A DNA stretch of 64,000 nucleotides, from NCBI GenBank assembly GCA_916610825.1, contig OU744452.1:13682110-13746109 (forward strand), given 5' to 3'. Shown one piece after another: positions 54,983-64,000 of the stretch; the first letter of the stretch is position 1; each line of letters begins with the position of its first letter. The position numbers were made by a program, and so were the translations under genes. The DNA comes from Haliclystus octoradiatus (lineage: Eukaryota > Cnidaria > Staurozoa > Stauromedusae > Haliclystidae). Below the pieces are notes generated by a model. That model searched no databases, had not been told where the DNA came from, and worked only from the letters and a program-made list of their open reading frames with translations.

Positions 54983-55801
54983 TCAATAACGTACCGGTGT
55001 TCTGCGAAATAGTAACTGTACTGAACACTGTCCATCGAGGAATGCCAACTTTTCATTGAAACTTGTAGTTAAATAGATTCCTATGGTGTGGACATGATCT
55101 TGACTGACAGGTTTGAATTGTAAAATGGGAAATTGCATATGATAAAAATCACCATGTTGTCCATTCAAGGGGACAACTCGTAACAACGGTGCAGTCAAAT
55201 CGCCCACATGTTGATGTTTGACAATGTCCGAGTGTACATGAATAGCTTGAAATCGACGTTGTGGTGAGGCTAGAATAGTGCTGGTATTATTTTCTTGGTG
55301 ACGTCCCTCTATAGGATTGCTGTGTGCCGTCTGATGATGGATGACTTTATCAACCGGAAAACCCATAATAGCCCCTATATCGGAGTTGCCAAAATGCAAT
55401 GAACACTGTACCGGAACGTTAACCCAGACCTTTCCAGATGGTTTGCTGTATTCCATTTCAAAGGCAGGCATAGAACTGACATCACCCACGGTTGTCTTTT
55501 GAACAAGAGCGGTCTTTTGTAAGGCTGTAATTAATTCATTGATGCTTGCATAATAACCAGGTTCCAAGTGTATAGGGTAAATATGTTTGGCACTTTTCAA
55601 TATTATCACATTTTTCATAGATCGCACATTATACCAAGACTGTCGAAAGCTAATTTCAGTTACAGCACATTGCCAGTGCCCCATTTGCAGATTTAACGGT
55701 GAGGGTAACTTGACTTGAAAATTGGAAGCTGTATTATCCGGATGTAAGTCTAAACTACTAGAGCTAGTTAACACCACGTGGAGTGATGATTCGTTCATCA
55801 T
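54983..55801 (-). CDS. mCP: Minor capsid (penton) protein, element E
   Basis: 272 aa from ATG at 55801, overlapping the integrase stop as ATGA; unchanged from A. Confidence 0.85.
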   Translation of the reverse strand: MMNESSLHVVLTSSSSLDLHPDNTASNFQVKLPSPLNLQMGHWQCAVTEISFRQSWYNVRSMKNVIILKSAKHIYPIHLEPGYYASINELITALQKTALVQKTTVGDVSSMPAFEMEYSKPSGKVWVNVPVQCSLHFGNSDIGAIMGFPVDKVIHHQTAHSNPIEGRHQENNTSTILASPQRRFQAIHVHSDIVKHQHVGDLTAPLLRVVPLNGQHGDFYHMQFPILQFKPVSQDHVHTIGIYLTTSFNEKLAFLDGQCSVQLLFRRTPVRY

Positions 55802-56889
55802 GTTGTAATAACGTCACTTGCAGGCACCCAGGAGTCAAATGAGGAACTATAGCCAGACCAACGGACAAAGTAGTGTAGAATGTTATTGATTCTCTTTTTT
55901 TTCAATACGCGCTCGACCCTCGTTGTTTCAGACTGTGACACGGACTGAAGTTCTTCTTCGTAGAATGTGCCTGTTATAGGCTCATTTTGCAGATCCTCTA
56001 AACGATAGACGGTGACCTTCCCCTTTAGTACATTTTTCACTTTGAAAATCTCTTCAGTCCAACGCGCTAGATAGCCCTTCATGAATACCGTTCGATTATG
56101 ACTAATGCGAACTGTATCTCCCACATTGTGCTTCGGTTTGGCAGTTTTCTGTTTTTTACCGGTGTCATACATATTCATCCATGCCAAGCCCTGTGTACCA
56201 ACGTTAACATCAATAGGTCGCATTTTGATTGATCGGTGATAACCACGATTGTATCTTGACACCAGTTGCGGGAGAACGTCAATGTAGGTTCTGGTATTCT
56301 TATACGTGAAGTAGGCAAACATGATCTTTTTCAATGTTCGATTAACGCGTTCAACAATGGTCGCTTTTCGTTCACTATTAGTAGAAAACATTTTGATGTT
56401 TTTCTCCGCCAGCAATCGTTGAAAGGTGCGATTGTAAAATTCTGTGCCTTTGTCCACTTGAATAGTTTTTGGTTGACGACCAGACTGCAGTATTGTTTTG
56501 AAAGCTTTTGTCAACTCCGCCCCTGTTTTTGTTTTTAGCGGTATTACAAATAAGAATTTGGATAAAGAATCGATGCAAGTGAGTAAGTATTTGTAATTAC
56601 GATTAACTTTGGCCAACTTGGGTAGAAAAACCAAATCGAGTGACCATTGCTGGTCAATTCCATGAACCAAGACTTGTCTAGTTTTGAAGTTAATTCTTGC
56701 TGGTCTATGACGCGTATAGGTTAGTTGTTCTTTTAGCCATTCTTGAACCTCTGAGCGTTTGACATCAGGCAATTGCTGTTTCACTTTCGAATAGAGAGGC
56801 TGTAAGCCTGAAAATGACACTGGACTGTCTAGAGAATAATAGAGTGATTTCAGTGTCTTATCCAGTTCCGTTCTATCATTTCGAGTCAT
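55798..56889 (-). CDS. INT: Integrase with chromodomain, element E
   Basis: 363 aa from ATG at 56889. Asp-to-Glu at residue 8 is the only residue change seen; several silent changes occur near 56150-56205. The catalytic triad and chromodomain are intact, consistent with selection for function. Confidence 0.93.
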   Translation of the reverse strand: MTRNDRTELDKTLKSLYYSLDSPVSFSGLQPLYSKVKQQLPDVKRSEVQEWLKEQLTYTRHRPARINFKTRQVLVHGIDQQWSLDLVFLPKLAKVNRNYKYLLTCIDSLSKFLFVIPLKTKTGAELTKAFKTILQSGRQPKTIQVDKGTEFYNRTFQRLLAEKNIKMFSTNSERKATIVERVNRTLKKIMFAYFTYKNTRTYIDVLPQLVSRYNRGYHRSIKMRPIDVNVGTQGLAWMNMYDTGKKQKTAKPKHNVGDTVRISHNRTVFMKGYLARWTEEIFKVKNVLKGKVTVYRLEDLQNEPITGTFYEEELQSVSQSETTRVERVLKKKRINNILHYFVRWSGYSSSFDSWVPASDVITT

Positions 56890-56902
56890 TATCACTGACG
56901 AG

Positions 56903-57100
56903 TTAGACCGATGTCTCACCGGTGACTGACTGACTAGCAATGCTATCTGTCCTCTGTAAGGTGTCTGTTTCAGCAGGGGGTCCGTCAACTTCAGTCTTTG
57001 TAAAGTCAACTTCTGAACTACAACAAATCAAGACACAACGAACACGTTTGAATATATCTTTAGCGTCCAAATTAAAAGACATGTTTACTATCCAAAGCAT
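56903..57100 (-). CDS. Small ORF upstream of integrase, uncertain, element E
   Basis: 65 aa from ATG at 57100, with Thr-to-Ser at residue 8 and Ala-to-Thr at residue 47. Two changes in 65 codons, both altering residues, lower the case for a protein under constraint. Confidence 0.28.
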   Translation of the reverse strand: MLWIVNMSFNLDAKDIFKRVRCVLICCSSEVDFTKTEVDGPPAETDTLQRTDSIASQSVTGETSV

Positions 57101-57159
57101 TCAATGAACTAACTAGGTTTACAGGTTTACCGCTATCTAATATACGTACATAACACGGA

Positions 57160-57963
57160 CTAAAATGAATAATTTTTAGTGGAAGATAACCACGTTTTGT
57201 TTTTTGCTTTAAGCGGTGTACTAGTTCCCAATAGCGGAGATAATCTTCGTTGTGATTTTTCAGCTCTTCTCATCATTTTTGGTTTACTTTGAGACTTTTT
57301 GTAGGTGCGAATTGTTTCCAACTGTGTGGGATTCTTCACCCATTGCATCGGCACATTCAATTGAGCCAACATCTTTGAGAATAGCGCTGTGTGAACACCA
57401 GGTAAGATACCATCCTTTCCTTTACGTACCCGAAACGTGTCATTGATTAGATCGCTAATGTTAGATCCTTCAATGACTTTGTTTCTGAATACTAATTCAC
57501 CCTTGTCATTATAACCACTAATAGCAGGATTAGTTTTAATCATTTCAAGTAGCATTTTTGCTTGTGGTTTCATTGTTTTTGGTAGCAGAGAAAGTGTTCT
57601 TTGTTCTACTGCATCTTGATTTGCTTCTACAGGTGACGAGGTACTTGAATTCACGGGCATGTCATTTTGCAATTCTGATGACGGCTTGGCAATGACTTGC
57701 ACCTTTTTCGGTTTTAGCACATTTTCACGACGCTTTTGAAACTCTGCCAACTCATTAGTAAACCTTCTAACTTTCTCACTATCCGGAATATCATTTCGAG
57801 TTAACATCCCATCCATTTCCTGTTCCGCTTTGACCATGGCTGCCTTCTCGGGTTGTAATGTGCTGTTTACTGTAGGAATTGATGACTGATTACCGCTATC
57901 CAATTGATTCATCAACCGTTCATAAACATCTGGTGTTAAAACCACATGTTTTCTAAACGCCAT
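57160..57963 (-). CDS. Conserved Polinton protein of unknown function (267 aa), element E
   Basis: ATG at 57963. One base change near 57894 is silent (Ser codon); protein unchanged. Confidence 0.65.
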   Translation of the reverse strand: MAFRKHVVLTPDVYERLMNQLDSGNQSSIPTVNSTLQPEKAAMVKAEQEMDGMLTRNDIPDSEKVRRFTNELAEFQKRRENVLKPKKVQVIAKPSSELQNDMPVNSSTSSPVEANQDAVEQRTLSLLPKTMKPQAKMLLEMIKTNPAISGYNDKGELVFRNKVIEGSNISDLINDTFRVRKGKDGILPGVHTALFSKMLAQLNVPMQWVKNPTQLETIRTYKKSQSKPKMMRRAEKSQRRLSPLLGTSTPLKAKNKTWLSSTKNYSF

Positions 57964-57986
57964 TGTTAGGGACGAGATTGCAAGTC

Positions 57987-58301
57987 TCAAAATATACTTG
58001 CTAGTAGATCCCCTATCTCAGAGCCTATACCCCCACCTCGTTGATTGACTAATATTGCTCGTCGACTTTTCACTGTTCGTTTGGGTTGTATCAGTTTTCG
58101 CAAAACTGTCTTTTTAGAAGCCAACTTTCGTTTCAATTTTGCCGAGATGGGAACACGCCCCTTTAAAACGTTCACGACAATATCGCAGATGGAGTGAATC
58201 AAATCAGGCTTTGCTGTTTTCAATATATTAGCCTGATCCGAACACTTGCAATCTTTCAGAGCTTTCAATAGCGGTAAATTACGTTTTAGACGGTTAGTCA
58301 T
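57987..58301 (-). CDS. Small basic conserved Polinton protein (104 aa), element E
   Basis: ATG at 58301; unchanged from A and B. Confidence 0.65.
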   Translation of the reverse strand: MTNRLKRNLPLLKALKDCKCSDQANILKTAKPDLIHSICDIVVNVLKGRVPISAKLKRKLASKKTVLRKLIQPKRTVKSRRAILVNQRGGGIGSEIGDLLASIF

Positions 58302-58387
58302 TCTTCCGTTGTCATTGACTGTCGATAAGCAACTGACTCAATGGTTTAAAATGGTTAACCTTTTATATTTTCAGAGACGTTGACTAA

Positions 58388-59068
58388 TCAGAATTGCTCA
58401 ACTTTCCCTCGCTTGACACCTTTTTGAGTTTGAGGTAAGTAAATGTATTGTGGTGTTTCGTCAGGTAGTATTCTAGCCCTGTAGCGGTGATCTTCCGGGG
58501 TGGTCGGCTTCAAGTCTATGAATAAGTATGAATATGGTAGTTGTACCGCATCGACGTAAGCCGTTTGAACGAAGCGAACGTTCGAAGGCTTCAACTGTTT
58601 TGAAAGGTGAGATATTTGGCTCATATCCCTAACATTCTTGAACACGATCATGTAATTAGCATTGAGTGATATGGTTCTCTGATCCTTATGAAATAGATTC
58701 TGCGTATTGAATATAACACTATTATTGTCATGACGACCTTTGAAAAACGATGCTGCGATGGTTTCATTGTTTGATTTGTCCATAAAGTCATCAAAAATGA
58801 TAATTGTATTTGTTTCTACGGTGGTTAGTGCTCCCAAATCATCAGGAATTCCTTCAATGTATTGCACTGGCACCTTGAGAGCTTTAAGTTTTGCGGCAAC
58901 ATCCACTTGATGTTTCGAATAACACCATATCACCTGTTGAATGGTAGGTGATATCATCTCATCCATATACGATAGCAAACGAAGTATAAATGTGGATTTT
59001 CCACTACCCGTTCCGCCGGAAACAATAGCTGTAAAGGGGTGAATTAGTTGCGTTGAAATTTGCTCCAT
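58388..59068 (-). CDS. ATP: Genome-packaging ATPase, element E
   Basis: 226 aa from ATG at 59068, Walker A and B intact. A change near 58525 (AATAAGTATG for AATAGGTATG) is silent. Confidence 0.92.
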   Translation of the reverse strand: MEQISTQLIHPFTAIVSGGTGSGKSTFILRLLSYMDEMISPTIQQVIWCYSKHQVDVAAKLKALKVPVQYIEGIPDDLGALTTVETNTIIIFDDFMDKSNNETIAASFFKGRHDNNSVIFNTQNLFHKDQRTISLNANYMIVFKNVRDMSQISHLSKQLKPSNVRFVQTAYVDAVQLPYSYLFIDLKPTTPEDHRYRARILPDETPQYIYLPQTQKGVKRGKVEQF

Positions 59069-59346
59069 TCTTGCCTACGTAGTAATGACAACTGAGGCAA
59101 TTCACTCAACACAATGGTGTATTATAATCGTGTCTATCTATTACTTGCCCCGGGACTTGCCCAGGCATGCCTACAGTATTTATTTAGACATATCACTTGC
59201 CCAGACATGCCGCAGCTTGCCCAAGGCTATTTATTATCTAAATCAATGGTTACCAGTCCCCTCACCATAGTATAAATGTACTTTGATTTCAAAGGTCAAT
59301 CATCATTCAGTGATTTTGCTTGAACGATACGGATCTAACATTAACT
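59069..59346. promoter_or_regulatory. Divergent promoter with p53-type element, element E
   Basis: Perfect double half-site at 59153-59172, near-matches at 59193-59222, TATAAAT at 59271-59277. No base changed within the 20-bp site. Confidence 0.7.
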
Positions 59347-62300
59347 ATGGCACCAATACCACCTTTTTGTGAGCTATGTGGAAAGACATTTACACGAAAA
59401 GCAGATTTGAAAAGACATATGACAACGCATTCAAATGTCTCTTCAGTCACCTGCGATTATTGTGACCGTACGTTCAAGCATCGCAACAATTATAGAATAC
59501 ATTGCAGAATGGTGCACCGCTGCATTCCACCCTCAAGGCAGGTCGCAAGTCACAACCAACCTTCAAGGCGAGTCAATTCGTCTACACCGCCATTATTATC
59601 GAGTGTACTAAGATTAAATCCGGTACCACAGCATCAACAGCAACGAATTGATCAGGTGTTGGATGAGAATGTCGACCTGTTTGACCTGTTGGAAGCTCAA
59701 GGTGGAATGGAGATTTCGAATGAAGAGATCCCTATTGTGGAGGTGAGCTATTACTATTGTTTCTGCTGTTGTAATAAATACGATTCGATTATACTTGTTA
59801 TAATTTCCATCTTTGATAGATAATTGAAACGGATATTTCAGACAGGTGATCGTTTGAGACAGACGGTTATCGATGATTTTATTGTTTTCAGGATTCTAAT
59901 GCCAATAATGACACGGTCATGGATTGGATTGATGACGATGACTCCACGAATATTGATGCATTGGTCCCAGAGGTGAGAAATGATGTGATACCTGAGTTAG
60001 AGTAACTCTATATTTCAAACTTTTTCAATTTTCATTGTTTTTTGTTTTTCATTTTTTTATTTTTTCAATTTTTCCATGTTTTTTATTTTTTATTTTTTTT
60101 ATTTTTTATTTTAAAAAAATTTTATTTTTAAAAATTTTTTTTTATTTTAAATTTTTTTAATTTTTAATTTTTTCAATGTTTTGGTCCTGTCATTAGGAAG
60201 CTCCAAGGACACCTGCGTTGGATGACTTTAACAGTATGGATGATGGTGAAGATTTCAGTCCTTCCGGTTTGAATGACTTGGATAGAATGGAATACAACCT
60301 GCTGAATGACCATCCAGCCTCAGATCAGCAGGTAAAAAGAAGTCTAAGTTTGGGGTTCATGTTAGTCTTGTTTATCACATGTTTTTTATTTGAATTTATT
60401 TTATTTTATGCAGGTTGATGTGGTAGAGAGCTTCGATGTCAACGGTGCACTGCAGTCACTCTTCCACCATTGTCCACCGTCGTCACCTAGTGTCAGAGCA
60501 GCCTCTGTGGATTTTAGAGCTGCCCATATTGCCATCGACCATGCCAATCAACATCATTGCGAAAAGTGTGATATGTGGTTCATATGTGAAGAACAGTGGC
60601 GTCTGCATACTCAAGCACATGATGTGACTCACCCCTTCACCTGTCAGAACTGTTTCAAGTCATTTCATCGTCGTATTCATCTGGCTATGCACATCCGCTC
60701 TGGTTGTCCTGCACTCGCTAATCAAAACATCAATCAACGAGGCGGAAACAATTCTAGAGATGATGACAATGAACCACACCCTGCTCTTTCCACAGAACTG
60801 ACTGAACCACCACATCTTGTTTCACATGCTCTCAATCGAACAGTGCTGTTATATCGCAAGGACTTTGAGCAAATTCACCATGCCAACCTTTTGCAACGAT
60901 TGAAAGATGTTATAAGTCTGCAAGTGCCACTCGTCAAGCAGCAAGCCTCCATTCAAAACGGTGTCAAGTTCTTTATGACGTTGTCTGTCGTGTTTAGAAA
61001 GGTCACCGATGATGATGAAAAGACGGACCCACCGGTTGTATTTGGTACTGAGGTATTTCGCTTTCTACCTCAAGATGATGATGACGGCCTGTATCTGCAA
61101 AGCTTGTTTGATTTGGCTTATAATCAGCTTCTCACCAAGATGGAAGAATTTGAACAGAATGGCTCATCGTGGATAATTGACGCACTCAACCATCTAGACT
61201 TGAACATTGTCACCTATGACCCTCTTCGGGCATCGTCTTTCCTACCCCTCCCACGAGATATACAACTCAAGCATGCTGTTATCAATGTTCAGAATAATGA
61301 TGATGAAAAGTGTTTTGTTTGGGCTGTACTGGCTAGTATGTTGAATATTTCTAACCATGCTGAACGTCTCTATCATTATGAACGAAATGAGCACTTGCTG
61401 AAACTGGATGGATTACAATTCCCCCTCCCCCTCAAGGATGTGGCTAAATTTGAGCGCATGAATGACATCAGCGTTCATGTGTATGGTTTTGTGATAGAGG
61501 AAACAGCAGCTAAAAAGTCAAAAAGCATTGTCATCCCGTTACGTATTGGCGAGAGGCGACAGTATTCACAACATGTTAACCTGTTGATGTGGACCGAAGA
61601 CAATGAAAATGATGATGATGATGATGATGATCAACCTTCACCCAAGTCCCATTACGCTTACATTAAAAACCTAAGTGCTCTTCTCGGCTCTCAACTCAGC
61701 AAGAGAAAAAATCATAAAGACTTTTGTGATTACTGTCTGCTCGGTTTTGGAAATCCTGCTGTGCGAGATAGACATATGGAGAAGTGTAAGCATACTGGGG
61801 CACAACGGGTTCGATTACCTGAGAAGGACGATCTGAACAAAGAGGATAAAGTGTTTTTCAAAGATATGCAAAAACAAGTGAAAATGCCCTTTGTCATGTA
61901 CGCAGACACTGAAGCATTGTTAATGAAGCAATCAACTTGTCAACGCAATCCTCAAAACTCGTCAACTGTCATCACACAAAATCATGTTCCTTGTGGGTTT
62001 GGTGTTTTGGTGAAGTGTACCAAACCAGAATTTGATGAGCCACCCTACATCTATCGAGGGGAAGATTGCATGGGTAAATTTCTGGATTATGTTCTTGCCA
62101 AGAGTGAAAAGCTGCGTGAGAAATTGAGAAACGTTGAGCCCATTATCATGTCTCTGGCAGAAGAGTTGGCCCATGTACAAGCTGGAGTGTGTCATATCTG
62201 TGAGAAGGGTGATTTTGTTTATGGTGTTAAAAATCACAAACGTTTAAAGGTGAAAGATCACGATCATTTGAGTGGACAGTATCGTGGTGCAGCACATAAT

Positions 62301-63140
62301 GGATGCAATCTGAATTATCGCGTCAATGCTGATTACATTCCAATACCCTGCGTCTTACACAATCTACGAGGGTATGATGCACATCACATCTTGTTGGCCT
62401 TCAAAGAGCGACATGCTGAGAAACGCATTCAATGCATTCCAAACACAATGGAGAAGTATGTGTCCTTCACAATTGGCGGTGTACGCTTCATTGATTCTTT
62501 GCAATTTCTGAATGCAAGTCTTGGCACTCTGGTGGACAACTTGAATGATTCACAGCTGACACTCACCCACACCTACTTGGAAACAATCACAACTCGATCG
62601 GTCAATCTAGACAATCGTCTATCGCTAGTCAAGCGCAAAGGAGTCTATCCCTATGAGTACATGGATTCGTGGGAGCGATTTGATGATGTCACATTACCAC
62701 CTCGATCGGCCTTCTACAGTTCATTGACGGATGAAGATGTAAGTGAGGAAGATTATAGTCACGCTCAGCAGGTCTTTCGTGAATTCAGCATGAATAATTT
62801 GGGTGATTATCATGACTTCTACCTGTGTACTGATGTTCTACTTCTGGCAGACGTCTTCGAAACCTTTCGCAACATGTGTCATGAATACTTCCACCTCGAT
62901 CCTGCTCAGTTCTATAGTTCTCCTGGACTTTCTTGGAGTGCAGCATTAAAAATGACAGGCATTGAGTTGGATTTGTTGACTGATATTGATCAGTATCAAT
63001 TCATTGAACAGAGTGTGCGAGGTGGCGTTTCGTCCATCAATCATCGCTATGCCAAAGCCAATGTACCTGGTTCAGATGATTATGATCCTGATTCACCCAA
63101 TGCCTACTTGGTCTATCTGGATGCAAAGTGAGTGATGAGT

Positions 63141-63174
<34 letters not shown>

Positions 63175-64000
63175 AGCAATGAGAATGGTAGTATAGGGTT
63201 GCTAATTTTTTATGTTATTTTTATTTCAGCAACCTGTATGGATGGGCAATGTCGCAAGCGCTGCCAACAGGTCAATTCCGATGGTTAGAACAGTGTGAAA
63301 TTGATGTCTTGGATGTTTCTCAATTGTCTAACGACTGTGATGATGGGTACATTCTCGAATGTGATTTGACCTATCCAGCTGATATTCATGATGCACATGC
63401 CTGCTTCCCTCTCGCTCCTGAGCGAATGGTGATTGATTCAAAGATGTTGTCCCCTCACCAAAAGGAATTGTACGCCATGACGATGATTAAATCACAGTTG
63501 AATGGTGAGTCTGTCACGATTAAAGATTCATGTCGAAAACTTGTTCCTAATTTGAGAGATAAAGAGAAATATGTGGTTCATTATCGAAATCTCTCCTTGT
63601 TTCTCGACTTGGGAATGGTGTTGACAAAAGTGCATCGTGTTCTGACGTTCAAACAGCGACCTTGGTTGAAACAATACATCGACTTCAATACTCAGAAGAG
63701 AGCTGCTGCCACTGATGACTTCTCGAAAACGCTTTTCAAACTTTTCAACAATTCCATTTATGGCAAGCTGTTGGAAAGTGTACGCAGTAGACGCAACATC
63801 AATTTAGTGGACAATGCAAGGTCGATGAAAAAATTTGCAGCACAGCCCATCTTCAAATCTTGCAAGATTTTTCATGAAAATCTTTGTGCTGTAGAACGCT
63901 CGTTTCCTGAAATTGTCCTAAATCGACCTATTTATGCCGGATTCTGTGTCCTCGATTTATCAAAATGGCTGATGATCGATTTTCATTACAATTATATGAA
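59347..64000 (+). CDS. POLB: Protein-primed DNA polymerase B, partial at window end, element E
   Basis: Exons 59347-59742, 59892-59972, 60197-60331, 60414-63127 and 63230 onward. Zinc fingers, exonuclease, HNH-like segment, NNLYGWAM and NNSIYGK are present; the window ends about 40 bp before the DTDS motif would appear. No disruption is seen in the visible part. Confidence 0.92.
59997..60187. repeat. T-rich tract in polymerase intron 2, element E
   Basis: Same length as in A and B. The intron 4 microsatellite near 63140-63174 also matches B in length. Confidence 0.85.

Larger units (their letters stand above)
50897..64000 (+). mobile_element. Polinton/Maverick element E, intact left end, runs off window
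   Basis: Collinear with A (offset 40842) and B (offset 31032) without indels. It differs by scattered single bases, more than A differs from B. By analogy its right end should lie near 66.5 kb, about 2.5 kb past the window. Confidence 0.95.

Overview
The window is AT-rich animal-type nuclear DNA dominated by copies of one giant DNA transposon of the Maverick/Polinton class. The diagnosis rests on the gene set seen together: protein-primed family B DNA polymerase, retroviral-type integrase with a C-terminal chromodomain, FtsK/HerA-like packaging ATPase, adenain-like cysteine protease, double-jelly-roll major capsid protein, single-jelly-roll minor capsid (penton) protein, and long terminal inverted repeats (TIRs) with AG...CT ends. 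GT-AG introns in the polymerase gene, TATA boxes and AATAAA signals point to a eukaryotic host, probably an invertebrate; I cannot name the species.

Layout. 1-10054: gene-poor host DNA with an inverted repeat (5250-5381), a small minisatellite (about 6849-6914) and a MITE-like element (9645-9851). 10055-19849: element A, left three-fifths only, broken inside polymerase exon 4. 19876-35276: element B, almost complete (about 15.6 kb when its missing right end is inferred from C); its left tip is clipped and its right TIR runs into a 200-N assembly gap (35277-35476). 35477-43150: element C, right half with an intact right end. 43151-49822: host DNA with a TAGACCTTATATAT minisatellite, a (TAA)63 array, three related repeat copies, an 89-bp-arm hairpin and one host-like acidic ORF on the minus strand. 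49823-50896: element D, a left-end stub interrupted by 50897-64000: element E, intact at its left end and running off the window inside the polymerase gene. A, B and E are collinear without indels over about 9.4 kb, so the amplification is recent.

Element plan, left to right: TIR with iterons, palindrome and TATA box; left terminal gene (+, 268 aa, unknown); a tightly packed minus-strand block (protease, major capsid, pVI/pX-like basic protein, penton, integrase, small ORF, 267-aa and 104-aa proteins, ATPase); a divergent promoter region carrying a perfect p53-type response element; five-exon polymerase gene (+, 1543 aa predicted, four C2H2 fingers at the N-terminus); right terminal gene (-, 385 aa, unknown); right TIR. 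Polymerase and integrase serve replication and insertion; ATPase, protease and the capsid proteins are virion assembly and packaging functions, so the element has the gene content of an integrated virus.

Most interesting: (1) the same in-frame TGA just after the catalytic His of the protease in all three copies; (2) a perfect p53-family response element in the divergent promoter of all four copies that contain it; (3) TIRs that carry a promoter plus the first codons of both terminal genes, with a TTGCGCAA-rich iteron array varying in number between ends; (4) templated filler DNA at the A/B junction; (5) element E inserted in element D.
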